64,000 nt of DNA from Falsirhodobacter algicola (GTDB taxonomy: Bacteria > Pseudomonadota > Alphaproteobacteria > Rhodobacterales > Rhodobacteraceae). Of the stretch, positions 53,436-62,271 are shown piece after piece. Position 1 is the stretch's first letter, and every line of letters begins with the position of its first letter. The DNA lies in NCBI RefSeq assembly GCF_018279165.1, contig NZ_CP047289.1, positions 310,001 through 374,000 of the forward strand, written 5' to 3'. Under the pieces are notes generated by a model. The model worked only from the letters and a program-made list of their open reading frames with translations, ran no database searches and had not been told where the DNA came from. The position numbers were made by a program, and so were the translations under genes.

Positions 53436-55187
53436 ATGCCCTTTGCCACCCGTGCCGACCGCGAGGCGATCGAGGCCGAGGGCCCTTGGCCGCCGCAGGA
53501 CCTGCCGCGCAGCATCCTCGATGCGCTGGATCGGCGCGCGGGCCCGCATCCGGCGCTGTCCTTTCAGCTTCTGTCTCACCCCACCGCCCGCGCCGTCACA
53601 TGGAGCTGGCAGGACCTGCGCGACCGTTCGGTGCAGGCGGCGAACCTGTTTCGCGCCCATGGGATCGGGCCGGGCGATACGGTGGCGCTGGTGCTGCCCA
53701 ATGCCCCCGAAACGGCCGCCGCCCTTTTGGGCGGGATGATCGCGGGCGTCGCGGCCCCGATCAACCCGATGCTCGGCAGCGATCAGATCGCAAGCCTTCT
53801 GCGGGAAACGGGGGCCAAGGTCGTCGTCACGCTCAAGGCCTTTCCGAAATCCGATATCGCGGCCAAGGTCGCCGAGGCGTTGGTGCATGCGCCGCAGGTG
53901 CGCACCGTGCTGGAGGTGGATCTCCTGCGCTGGCTGGCCCCGCCGCGGTCTTGGCTGGTGCCGCTGCTGCGCCCGCGCCATGCGGTGCGCCACCGCGCCC
54001 GCATCCTCGATTTCGCGGATGCCCGTGGCATGCCGAAGGTGCTGAGCTTTCCCGATCTCGGCACGGACCGCGTGGCCGCGTGCTTTCATACGGGCGGCAC
54101 GACGGGGATGCCGAAGCTGGCGCGCCACCGGGTATCGGGAATGCTCTATAACGGCTGGGTGGGGCAACGGCTTTTGTTCCGCCAAGAGGACGTGATCCTG
54201 TGCCCGCTGCCGCTGTTCCATGTCTTTGCCGCCTATCCGGTGATGATGTCGTCGCTGATGACGGGGGCGCATGTCGTCCTGCCGACCCCGGCGGGTTTTC
54301 GCGGCGAGGGGGTGTTCGACAACCTCTGGAAGCTGATCGCGCGGTGGCGCGCGACCTATCTCGTGGCGGTGCCCACGGCGCTGTCGGTGCTGATGCAGCG
54401 GCCGGTGGATGCGGATCTCTCCAGCCTGCGGGTCGTCTTCTCCGGCTCGGCCCCGCTCCCGCGTGAGCTGTTCACCCGCTTTCGCGCCGCCGCGGGGGTG
54501 GAGGTGATCGAGGGCTATGGCCTGACGGAGGCGACCTGCCTCGTGGCGGCCAACCCGCCGGACGGGGAAAAGCGCATCGGCTCGGTCGGGCTGGCGATGC
54601 CCCATGCCGAGGTGCGGATCGACGAAGGGCAGATCACCGTGCGCAGCCCCGGCACGCAGGGCTGGCTTCCCACCGGCGATCTTGGCCGGATCGACGCGGA
54701 CGGCTATATCTTCATCACCGGGCGCGCCAAGGATCTGATCATCCGCGGGGGGCACAATATCGACCCGGCCGAGATCGAGGAGGCGCTGATGGCCCATCCT
54801 GCCGTGGCGATGGTGGGCGCGGTCGGCCAGCCCGATGCCCATGCGGGCGAGGTGCCCTGCGCCTATGTGGAACTGGTGGCGGGGGCGGCGGTCGGTTCGG
54901 CGGAGCTTCTGGCCTTTGCCCGCGCCCGCATCCGCGAACGCGCCGCCGTGCCCCGTCATGTGGAGATCCTGCCCGAGATGCCCAAGACGGCCGTCGGCAA
55001 GGTCTTCAAGCCCGACCTGCGCCGCCGCGCCATCGCCCGCGTCTTGGACGGCGAACTCGCCGCCGTCGGTGCCCGCCTTCTGCGCGTGGAGGAGGATGGC
55101 GACCGCGGCCTCGTGGCCGTGATCGCGGGCGGGCCGGGGGCCGAGGCGGTGATGGCCCCCTTCGCGCTTGCGTGGCGGCGCGGTTAG
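53436..55187 (+). CDS. AMP-dependent acyl-CoA synthetase
   Basis: A 583-residue ANL-superfamily enzyme activating a carboxylic acid to its CoA thioester via an acyl-AMP. The P-loop is FHTGGTTGMPKLA; the adenine motif YGLTEATC; TGDLGRIDADGYIFITGR holds the ribose-binding Asp and hinge; and PKTAVGKVFK near the C-terminus carries the catalytic Lys. Length and EGYGLTEAT place it with fatty- or aryl-acyl-CoA synthetases. GAGGGAGGGG precedes ATG. It ends 4 bp inside the convergent tldD gene. Chain length is not predictable. Confidence 0.9.
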   Translation: MPFATRADREAIEAEGPWPPQDLPRSILDALDRRAGPHPALSFQLLSHPTARAVTWSWQDLRDRSVQAANLFRAHGIGPGDTVALVLPNAPETAAALLGGMIAGVAAPINPMLGSDQIASLLRETGAKVVVTLKAFPKSDIAAKVAEALVHAPQVRTVLEVDLLRWLAPPRSWLVPLLRPRHAVRHRARILDFADARGMPKVLSFPDLGTDRVAACFHTGGTTGMPKLARHRVSGMLYNGWVGQRLLFRQEDVILCPLPLFHVFAAYPVMMSSLMTGAHVVLPTPAGFRGEGVFDNLWKLIARWRATYLVAVPTALSVLMQRPVDADLSSLRVVFSGSAPLPRELFTRFRAAAGVEVIEGYGLTEATCLVAANPPDGEKRIGSVGLAMPHAEVRIDEGQITVRSPGTQGWLPTGDLGRIDADGYIFITGRAKDLIIRGGHNIDPAEIEEALMAHPAVAMVGAVGQPDAHAGEVPCAYVELVAGAAVGSAELLAFARARIRERAAVPRHVEILPEMPKTAVGKVFKPDLRRRAIARVLDGELAAVGARLLRVEEDGDRGLVAVIAGGPGAEAVMAPFALAWRRG

Positions 55188-56605
55188 GCCGCCGAGCCGC
55201 CGATGGTCAGCCCGCCGATCATCAGCGTCGGCTGACCGACGCCCACCGGCACCCATTGGCCGGCCTTGCCGCAATTGCCGATGCCGGGATCGAGCGCCAT
55301 GTCGTTGCCGATGGCGCGGATCTTTTGCAGCGCGGTCGCGCCGTCGCCGATCAGGGTCGCGCCCTTCACCGGCTCTTGCACGCGGCCGTTGCGCACCCGG
55401 TACGCCTCGGTGCAGGAGAAGACGAACTTGCCGTTCGTGATGTCCACCTGCCCGCCGCCAAAGCCCACGGCATAGATGCCGTCCTTCAGATCGGCCAGAA
55501 TCGCGCCCGGATCGGCACTCCCGCCCAGCATGTAGGTGTTGGTCATGCGCGGCATGGGGATATGGGCGAAGCTCTCGCGCCGCCCGTTGCCGGTCGGGGC
55601 CACGCCCATCAGGCGGGCGTTCTGACGGTCCTGCATATAGCCGACCAGAATCCCGTCCTCGATCAGCACGTTGCGCGCCGAGGGCGTGCCTTCGTCGTCG
55701 ATGGTGAGGGAGCCGCGCCGGTCGGGCAGGGTGCCGTCGTCCAGAACCGTCACGCCGGGGGCGGCGACGCGCTGGCCCAGAAGCCCGGCGAAGGCCGAGG
55801 TCTTCTTGCGGTTGAAATCGCCCTCGAGGCCGTGGCCCACCGCTTCGTGCAGCAAGATGCCGGGCCAGCCCGCCCCAAGCACCACATCCAGCACCCCCGC
55901 CGGCGCGGGCACGGCATCGAGGTTCAGCGTCGCGATGCGCACCGCCTCGTGGACGAGGGGCTTCCAGTGATCCGGGGCCATCAGTTGCAGAAGGCCGTGG
56001 CGCCCGCCGCCGCCCATACCGCCGGATTCGCGCCGCCCGCCGCGTTCCACGATGACCGAGATGTTCAGCCGCGCCATGGGGCGGATATCGGTCAGGCGCA
56101 GGCCCTCGGGGCGCAGGATCTCCACCTCCTGAAGGCTGGCCGACAGCGTGGCGGACACCTGCACCACGGCAGGATCGAGGGCGCGGGCATAGGCGTCGAT
56201 CTCGCGCAGAAGGTCGATCTTCACGGCGAAGGCCGCATCCGCCACGGGATCGGTCGCGGCATAGAGGTGGCGGTTCGTGCCGGGCGGCGGCGGGGCCAGC
56301 GTGCCGCCGCCATCGCCCACCGCAAGGCGCGCGGTTTCCGCCGCACGGATCAGCGCCTGTTCGTTGATGCGCGTGGAATGGGCATATCCCGCCACCTCGC
56401 CGCGCACGGCGCGCAGGCCGAACCCTTCGGAGGCGTCGTAGCTGGCCGTCCTGATCCGGCCGTCATCCAGCACCAGCGCCTCCGAACGGCGGCGTTCGAG
56501 GAAAAGCTCGCCATCGTCGGCACCGGCCGTGGCCGCGCGCAGCGTCGACAATGCCGCCGCCTCGTCCAGATAGGTGTCGAAGGGGCGGAAGGGACTGTCG
56601 GTCAT
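55184..56605 (-). CDS. tldD: TldD-family metalloprotease
   Basis: One half of the TldD/TldE heterodimer, a zinc protease for flexible peptides, with roles in antitoxin decay and peptide maturation. The 473-residue protein contains the zinc motif HEAVGHGLEGD (HExxxH), upstream SEALVLDDGRIRTAS and downstream GILVGYMQDRQNARLMG, as in TldD. The start at 56605 is set by AGAGGA. In Rhodobacterales this gene commonly lies beside the aa3 oxidase operon, here represented by divergent ctaB 136 bp away. No tldE is present in the window. Confidence 0.93.
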   Translation of the reverse strand: MTDSPFRPFDTYLDEAAALSTLRAATAGADDGELFLERRRSEALVLDDGRIRTASYDASEGFGLRAVRGEVAGYAHSTRINEQALIRAAETARLAVGDGGGTLAPPPPGTNRHLYAATDPVADAAFAVKIDLLREIDAYARALDPAVVQVSATLSASLQEVEILRPEGLRLTDIRPMARLNISVIVERGGRRESGGMGGGGRHGLLQLMAPDHWKPLVHEAVRIATLNLDAVPAPAGVLDVVLGAGWPGILLHEAVGHGLEGDFNRKKTSAFAGLLGQRVAAPGVTVLDDGTLPDRRGSLTIDDEGTPSARNVLIEDGILVGYMQDRQNARLMGVAPTGNGRRESFAHIPMPRMTNTYMLGGSADPGAILADLKDGIYAVGFGGGQVDITNGKFVFSCTEAYRVRNGRVQEPVKGATLIGDGATALQKIRAIGNDMALDPGIGNCGKAGQWVPVGVGQPTLMIGGLTIGGSAA

Positions 56606-56741
56606 GGCATCCTCTGGTCGTGGGCTTGCCTCTCGTATATGGTGCCGGGGCGGGGTGGCACAACAAGCCTTGGGCGATATGTCCAATGGCTGAGCCGCAG
56701 GCCCGCCGCTATGTCCCGCCCATACCCCCCGGAGGAGCACG

Positions 56742-57668
56742 ATGAGCGACATCCGCAGTTTCGAGGCACAGACCGCGCCGGCCGACTGGTTCGCGCTGCT
56801 GAAACCGCGCGTGATGACGCTGGTGGTGTTCACCGCTTTCGTCGGGCTTTTGGTCGCGCCGGTCGGGGTGAACCCGGTGATCGGTTTCGCCTCCATCCTG
56901 TTCATCGCCCTTGGCGGCGGCGCTTCGGGCGCGCTGAACATGTGGTGGGATGCCGATATCGACGCCATCATGAAACGCACCCAAAGCCGCCCGATCCCGT
57001 CGGGCCGCATCGCGCCGCGCGATGCGATGTGGTTCGGGCTGGTGCTGGCGGCGGTGTCGGTCGTGATGCTGGGGCTGACGGCGAACTGGTTCGCGGGGGC
57101 GTTCCTTGCCTTCACGATCTTCTTCTATGTCGTCATCTATTCCATGTGGCTCAAACGTCTGACGCCGCAGAACATCGTCATCGGCGGCGCGGCCGGAGCC
57201 TTTCCGCCCATGATCGGCTGGGCGGTCGCGACGGGCGGCGTGTCGGTGGAAAGCGTGCTGATGTTCGCGCTCATCTTCATGTGGACGCCGCCGCATTTCT
57301 GGGCGCTGGCGCTGTTCATGAAATCCGATTACCGCGATGCGGGCGTGCCGATGCTGACGGTGACGCATGGGCGGCGGGCGACGCGGGCGCATGTGCTGAT
57401 CTATGCGCTGCTGCTGGCGCCGGTGGCGATCGGGGCGGGCTTCACCTCCATCGGCGGGCCGATCTACCTTGCGGTGGCGGTGCTGTCGAACGCGGTGTTC
57501 ATCGCGGGCTGCTGGCGGATCTGGCGGCGGGACGAACCCGTGGCCGAGGTCGACGGCTACCGGGTGGAAAAGCGCGTCTTCGCCTTCTCGCTGCTGTATT
57601 TGGCGGCGCATTTCGGGGCCTTTCTGGCCGAGGCGGCGCTGCGTCCCTTCGGCTACGGGGGCTGGTGA
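56742..57668 (+). CDS. ctaB: Protohaem IX farnesyltransferase
   Basis: An inner-membrane UbiA-type prenyltransferase that makes haem O from haem B for haem-copper oxidases. The 308 residues have about nine membrane helices and both Asp-rich motifs: NMWWDADIDAIMKRTQSRP and the KSDYRDAGVPML loop. LLKPRVMTLVVFTAFVG at the N-terminus is diagnostic. GGAGGAGC precedes the start. It begins a chain of genes joined by 1-4 bp overlaps or short gaps down to the FAD oxidase. The oxidase subunits it normally accompanies are missing here. Confidence 0.95.
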   Translation: MSDIRSFEAQTAPADWFALLKPRVMTLVVFTAFVGLLVAPVGVNPVIGFASILFIALGGGASGALNMWWDADIDAIMKRTQSRPIPSGRIAPRDAMWFGLVLAAVSVVMLGLTANWFAGAFLAFTIFFYVVIYSMWLKRLTPQNIVIGGAAGAFPPMIGWAVATGGVSVESVLMFALIFMWTPPHFWALALFMKSDYRDAGVPMLTVTHGRRATRAHVLIYALLLAPVAIGAGFTSIGGPIYLAVAVLSNAVFIAGCWRIWRRDEPVAEVDGYRVEKRVFAFSLLYLAAHFGAFLAEAALRPFGYGGW

Positions 57669-57760
57669 TGGGCCGCGACCGGGCGCTCGCGCTCGTGCTG
57701 GCGGGGTTCGCGGTGCTGCTGTTCCTGATCGCCCTTGCGAAATTCGCCCCCCTGCCATGA
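57668..57760 (+). CDS. 30-residue single-helix membrane protein after ctaB
   Basis: MGRDRALALVLAGFAVLLFL followed by IALAKFAPLP: a basic N-terminus, one hydrophobic helix, and a short tail. It starts in a TGATG overlap with ctaB, so translation is coupled. A tiny ORF of the same shape follows ctaB in related aa3 oxidase operons and is often annotated as a small assembly protein; this is recalled and not tested. Its conservation of position argues for a real gene. Confidence 0.7.
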   Translation: MGRDRALALVLAGFAVLLFLIALAKFAPLP

Positions 57761-57820
57761 TCTTGCCGCCGCTTGCGGGCTGTGCCTAAGGTGGCGCGCG
57801 CGATGTGCGGAGGGGATCGT

Positions 57821-58438
57821 TTGACGGATCGAAGCGTTCTGATGCCCATGACTGGCCTTGCAGGTCTGGTGCTGCTGGCGGCCGCGCCGGTGGCATGGCC
57901 GGGCGCGGCCGGAGGGGCCGCGCTGGTGGCGGCGCTGCATCTGTGGTGGGGGCGGCAGGTGCCGCCGGGCGCGCCGGGCTGGCTGCGCAATGCCGCGCTG
58001 ATCGCGCTTCTGGCCGAGGCTGGGCTGGCGCTCGGCTGGTTCATCCTGTGCCGCAACATGTTCGCCCAACCCATTGACGTTGCGTCCTTTGTTCTGCCGG
58101 GCGATGGGGGTCGCCATCTGTCCGCGATCACCACCTTGGCCGCCATCGCCTCGGCCGCTCTGGCGCGGGCGGCGCTCGATGTGCGGCAGGATCGGGGGCC
58201 GCTTCTGCTGGTTGCGATCGCCCTCGGGCTGCTGGCGGCGGGGGCGGAGGGCTATGCCCTGCATCTCGGCGCGCCGATCCTGCCGATGGGGCTGCGCCTC
58301 ATCAATCTGGGGCTGGGGCTGGCCGCGCTCATTGGCTTGCGCGGGGCCGGGCGCACCGCGCTGACGCTGGCGGTGATGGGGTGGATCGGGGTGGCGGGCC
58401 TTTGCGCGCTCCTTCAGGCCGCGATGTGGCTCGCATGA
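57821..58438 (+). CDS. Polytopic membrane protein of unknown function in the ctaB-SURF1 run
   Basis: A 205-residue protein with about six hydrophobic helices (for example AGLVLLAAAPVAWPGAAGG, LIALLAEAGLALGWFILC, LLLVAIALGLLAAGAEGYAL, MGLRLINLGLGLAALIGL). It was not recognised. It lies where Cox11 (ctaG) and subunit III (ctaE) lie in relatives, but lacks the motifs of both: no copper-binding CFCF of Cox11 and no subunit III pattern. TTG 57821 is chosen because GGAGGGG lies 5 nt upstream; ATG 57842 is an alternative. It overlaps the SURF1 start by 4 bp. Confidence 0.72.
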   Translation: MTDRSVLMPMTGLAGLVLLAAAPVAWPGAAGGAALVAALHLWWGRQVPPGAPGWLRNAALIALLAEAGLALGWFILCRNMFAQPIDVASFVLPGDGGRHLSAITTLAAIASAALARAALDVRQDRGPLLLVAIALGLLAAGAEGYALHLGAPILPMGLRLINLGLGLAALIGLRGAGRTALTLAVMGWIGVAGLCALLQAAMWLA

Positions 58439-59049
58439 GGCGCTGGACCGTCCTTCTGGGGGGCTTGGCGCTGCTGTGCCTCTTTGCCGGGGCATGGCAG
58501 GTCCGCGAGGATCAGGCCGAACGCGCGCGCCTCGCCCTTGCCGCCGCCCGCGCCGGGGACATCCCCGACGCCCTGCCGGACGCGCCCGAGCCGAAGCGGG
58601 ACCTCTACCGCCGCGTGCGCGTGCAGGGCGTTCTGGCGGGCGATGCGGCCTATGTCGCGGTCGATCATCCCACCATGGGGCCGGGCTTTCGCGTGATCCA
58701 ACCGCTGGAGGTGGAGGGCCGCCGCCTGCTCTTGGATCGCGGGTTCATCTATGCCGCGTGGCGAGGCGATCCGCTGGTGGCGACACGGGTGGAGGTGAAC
58801 GGCCGCCTCGATTGGCCCAGCGGGATCGGCGCGCTGGCGAACCGCGCGGGGGCCGCGCCCGTGATGATCGTGGCGGACACGCCGACGGGCGACGGGATCA
58901 TTCCCATGCCGCTCGATCCGTCGGTGGGGGCGGGGCGGCACGGGCGGCTCGCCCTTGCGATCTTCGCGCTGGCGCTGGTGCTGGCGGGGATGACAGTGCT
59001 GGCGCAGTGGCGTATCAAGCGGCATGACGGAGGACATCTGACGCAATGA
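58435..59049 (+). CDS. Divergent SURF1-family protein
   Basis: SURF1 proteins assist haem a insertion into cytochrome oxidases. The 204-residue protein keeps the layout: N-terminal helix with LFAGAWQVREDQAERA, a periplasmic domain with VRVQGVLAGD and LLLDRGFIYAAWR, and a C-terminal helix with LALAIFALALVLAGMTVL. It is short, and the usual N-N-H before the last helix is degraded (GRHGRLAL), so it looks diverged. ATGA overlaps join it to the unknown membrane protein and to thrC. Confidence 0.82.
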   Translation: MRRWTVLLGGLALLCLFAGAWQVREDQAERARLALAAARAGDIPDALPDAPEPKRDLYRRVRVQGVLAGDAAYVAVDHPTMGPGFRVIQPLEVEGRRLLLDRGFIYAAWRGDPLVATRVEVNGRLDWPSGIGALANRAGAAPVMIVADTPTGDGIIPMPLDPSVGAGRHGRLALAIFALALVLAGMTVLAQWRIKRHDGGHLTQ

Positions 59050-60431
59050 AATACATCTCCACCCGCGGGACGGCCCCGGTGCTGACCTTTGACGAAGCGA
59101 TGATGACGGGGCTGGCCCGCGACGGCGGCCTCTATCTGCCCGAGACGATTCCCGCCTTCGCGGCCGAGGAGATCGCGGCCCTTGCCGGACTGCCCTACGA
59201 AGAGGTGGTGTTCCGCGTCATCCGTCCCTTTACCGGCGACACGTTCGAGGATGGCGAACTGCGCGGCCTGATCGCCGCCGCCTACGAGGGCTTTGCCCAT
59301 GCCGCCCGCGCGCCGCTGGTGCAGCTGGACGCGAACCATTTCCTGCTGGAGCTGTTCCACGGCCCGACGCTGGCCTTCAAGGACTTCGCCATGCAGCTGA
59401 TCGGTCAGCTGATGCAGGCCGCGCTGGCGAAATCGGGGCAGCGGATCACCATCGTCGGGGCCACCTCGGGCGATACCGGATCGGCCGCGATCGAGGCGTT
59501 CAAGGGGCTGGAGAACGTGGATGTCGTCATCCTCTTCCCCCATGGCCGCGTGTCCGAGGTGCAGCGTCGCCAGATGACCACCCCGGCCGAGGCGAATGTG
59601 CATGCGCTGGCGCTGGATGGCGATTTCGACGATTGTCAGGCCCGCGTGAAGGACATGTTCAACGATTTCGCCTTCCGCGATGCGGTGGGGCTGGCGGGCG
59701 TGAACTCCATCAACTGGGCGCGGGTGCTGGCGCAGGTCGTCTATTACTTCACCGCCGCCACCGCCCTCGGCGCGCCGCATCGGCCGGTCAGCTTCACCGT
59801 GCCGACGGGCAATTTCGGCGATGTGTTCGCCGGTTACATCGCCCGCCGCATGGGCCTGCCAATCGAACGGCTGGTCGTGGCGACGAACCAGAACGACATC
59901 CTGCACCGCGCGCTCTCGGGCGGCGAATACCGCCCGGACGGGGTGAAACCTTCCATGAGCCCGTCGATGGACATTCAGGTCTCCTCGAACTTCGAGCGGG
60001 CGCTGTTCTACGCCTATGACGGCGACGGCGCGGCCGTGGCCCAGCTGATGGCCGAACTGAAGGAGGGCGGCTTCACCATCAGTCAGGGCGCGCTTCAGGC
60101 CTTGGGCGAGGCGTTCGTGTCGGGCCGCGTATCCGAAGAAGAGACGACGGCGACGATCCGCAGCGTTCTGGCCCGCACCGGAGAGCTTCTCTGCCCGCAC
60201 ACCGCCGTCGGCGTGGCCGTGGCCGAGGCGCATCTGGGCGCGGTGCCGATGATCACGCTGGCCACCGCCCATCCCGCCAAGTTCCCCGACGCCGTGGAGG
60301 CTGCGGGCGCCGTCCGCCCGGAACTGCCGCCGCATATGGCCGACCTCTTCACCCGCGCCGAACGCGTCACCCGCGTGCCGAACGATCTGGCGGCGCTGCA
60401 ATCCCTCATCCGCGAAAGGACCGGCCGTTGA
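59046..60431 (+). CDS. thrC: Threonine synthase
   Basis: Converts O-phosphohomoserine to threonine using PLP. The 461-residue protein is the long (fungal/proteobacterial-type) form. It begins MKYISTRGTAPVLTFDEAM; the PLP lysine K112 is in GPTLAFKDFAMQ, and the PLP-phosphate and substrate motifs are GATSGDTGSAAIEAF and PTGNFGDVFAGY. PSMDIQVSSNFER is also typical. It overlaps SURF1 upstream and the M16 peptidase downstream by 4 bp each, the order seen in other Rhodobacterales. Confidence 0.96.
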   Translation: MKYISTRGTAPVLTFDEAMMTGLARDGGLYLPETIPAFAAEEIAALAGLPYEEVVFRVIRPFTGDTFEDGELRGLIAAAYEGFAHAARAPLVQLDANHFLLELFHGPTLAFKDFAMQLIGQLMQAALAKSGQRITIVGATSGDTGSAAIEAFKGLENVDVVILFPHGRVSEVQRRQMTTPAEANVHALALDGDFDDCQARVKDMFNDFAFRDAVGLAGVNSINWARVLAQVVYYFTAATALGAPHRPVSFTVPTGNFGDVFAGYIARRMGLPIERLVVATNQNDILHRALSGGEYRPDGVKPSMSPSMDIQVSSNFERALFYAYDGDGAAVAQLMAELKEGGFTISQGALQALGEAFVSGRVSEEETTATIRSVLARTGELLCPHTAVGVAVAEAHLGAVPMITLATAHPAKFPDAVEAAGAVRPELPPHMADLFTRAERVTRVPNDLAALQSLIRERTGR

Positions 60432-61687
60432 GCCTTCGTCTCACCACACTCTCCAACGGCTTCCGCATCGTGACCGAGAATATGCCGGGGCTGAAATCGG
60501 CCTCGGTCGGGATATGGATCACGGCGGGCGGGCGGCACGAACGCGCGCCCCAGAACGGCATCGCGCATTTCCTTGAGCATATGGCCTTCAAGGGCACGAA
60601 GCGCCGCAGCGCCCTGCGCATCGCCGAGGAGATCGAGGATGTGGGCGGATATATCAACGCCTATACCAGCCGCGAGATGACCGCCTACTACGCCCGCGTG
60701 CTGGAAGACGACGTGCCGCTGGCGCTGGACGTGATCGCGGACATCCTTCTGAACCCGACCTTCGATCCGCGCGAGATCGAGGTGGAGCGTGGGGTGATCC
60801 TGCAGGAGATCGGTCAGGCGCTGGACACGCCGGACGACATCATCTTCGACTGGCTGCACGAAGTCTCCTATCCGGGGCAGGCCTTCGGGCGCACCATCCT
60901 CGGCCCCGAGGAGCGGGTGGCAAGCTTCACGCGCGAGGATCTGCGCGCCTTCGTCGCCGAGCATTACGGCCCGGAGCGGATGATCCTTGCCGCCGCAGGT
61001 GCGGTCGATCACGACCGGATCGTGGCGCAGGCCGAGGCGCTGGTCGGCCATATGACCGCGGGTCGCGCCTCCGGCACCGAAACCGCCCATTTCACCGGCG
61101 GGGAACGGCGCGAGATCAAGACGCTGGAGCAGGCGCATTTCGCGCTCTCCTTCGCCGCGCCGGCCTACCGCGATGCCGATGTCTATGCCGCGCAGGTCTA
61201 TGCAATGGCGATGGGCGGGGGCATGTCCTCGCGGCTGTTCCAGAAGATCCGCGAAGAGCGGGGCCTCTGCTACACCATCTTCGCCCAAGCCGGCGCCTAT
61301 GAGGATACGGGGCAGATGACGATCTACTCCGGCACCTCGGCGGCGGATCTGGGCGATCTGACGGGGCTGACCATCGACGAGTTGCGCCGCGCCGCCGATG
61401 ACATGACCGAGGCCGAGGTGGCCCGCGCCCGCGCGCAGATGAAGGCCGGGATGCTGATGGGCCTCGAAAACCCGTCCTCGCGCTGCGAACGGCTTGCGCG
61501 GCTGCTGGCCGTCTGGGGCCGGGTGCCGGATGTCGACGAGGTGGTGGCCCAGATCGACGCGGTAACGACACGCGACGTGCGGGCCTATGGCGGCCGTCTG
61601 CTGACCGCGCCCGCCGCCCTTGCGATGTATGGGCAGGTGGGCGACGCGCCGGACCTTGCGGATATCACACGGAGGCTCGCTGCCTGA
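60428..61687 (+). CDS. M16 (insulinase/mitochondrial processing peptidase-like) metallopeptidase
   Basis: A 419-residue zinc peptidase with the inverted zinc motif H47-FLE-H51 and the distal ligand E127 (VILQEIGQ). The C-terminal domain has the R-Y-type substrate region MGGGMSSRLFQKIREERGLCY. It resembles the beta subunit of mitochondrial processing peptidase and RPP-like bacterial proteins. It starts at TTG 60428 inside the thrC stop (TTGA), unusual but consistent with the MSLRLTTLSNGFRIVTEN N-terminus. Natural substrates are unknown. Confidence 0.93.
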   Translation: MSLRLTTLSNGFRIVTENMPGLKSASVGIWITAGGRHERAPQNGIAHFLEHMAFKGTKRRSALRIAEEIEDVGGYINAYTSREMTAYYARVLEDDVPLALDVIADILLNPTFDPREIEVERGVILQEIGQALDTPDDIIFDWLHEVSYPGQAFGRTILGPEERVASFTREDLRAFVAEHYGPERMILAAAGAVDHDRIVAQAEALVGHMTAGRASGTETAHFTGGERREIKTLEQAHFALSFAAPAYRDADVYAAQVYAMAMGGGMSSRLFQKIREERGLCYTIFAQAGAYEDTGQMTIYSGTSAADLGDLTGLTIDELRRAADDMTEAEVARARAQMKAGMLMGLENPSSRCERLARLLAVWGRVPDVDEVVAQIDAVTTRDVRAYGGRLLTAPAALAMYGQVGDAPDLADITRRLAA

Positions 61688-62271
61688 TGCTGGGGCTGCG
61701 GCGTTCCCCCCGGATCGAGACGGAGCGGCTGACGCTTCGCCTGCCGCAGCACAGCGATTACACCGGCTGGGCGGGGCTGCGGGCGCGCAGCGCGGAATTC
61801 CTTCAGCCATGGGATCCCGTCTGGTCGCCCGACCATCTGACGCGGCGGGCCTTTTCCAATCGGGTGGGCTGGTCGGCCCGCTCGGTCGCCGACGGCTCTG
61901 CGATGCCGCTGGTGCTGATCCGGCGCGAGGATCAGGCCTTGGTCGGGGCGATCACGCTCGACAACATCCGGCGCGGCCCGGCGCAGGCCGGCACGCTCGG
62001 CTATTGGGTGGGCGCGCCCTTCGCCCGCAAGGGCTACATGCGCGAGGCGCTGCAAGGGCTGACGCATCACGCCTTCACCGTGCTGGACCTCAGCCGTCTG
62101 GAAGCGGCCTGCCTGCCGGAGAACGCGGCCTCGCGCGGGGTGCTGGAAAGCTGCGGGTTCAAATACGAAGGCGTGGCGCAGAGCTATCTTCAGATCGCCG
62201 GGCGCTGGCGCAACCACGTCCTCTATGCCGCGCTGCGGGGCGATCGGCGTGGACGGACGGGGGCGGGATGA
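61687..62271 (+). CDS. RimJ/RimL-type GNAT acetyltransferase
   Basis: A 194-residue acetyltransferase of the ribosomal-protein N-acetyltransferase group. Visible are IETERLTLRLPQHSDYTGWA, LVGAITLDNIRRGPAQAGTLGYWVG, the acetyl-CoA loop FARKGYMREALQGL, and LEAACLPENAASRGVLESCGF. The last motif marks the RimJ/RimL family. The target, ribosomal protein S5 or another N-terminus, is inferred by family only. It is coupled to the peptidase (TGATG) and to the FAD oxidase (ATGA). Confidence 0.9.
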   Translation: MLGLRRSPRIETERLTLRLPQHSDYTGWAGLRARSAEFLQPWDPVWSPDHLTRRAFSNRVGWSARSVADGSAMPLVLIRREDQALVGAITLDNIRRGPAQAGTLGYWVGAPFARKGYMREALQGLTHHAFTVLDLSRLEAACLPENAASRGVLESCGFKYEGVAQSYLQIAGRWRNHVLYAALRGDRRGRTGAG

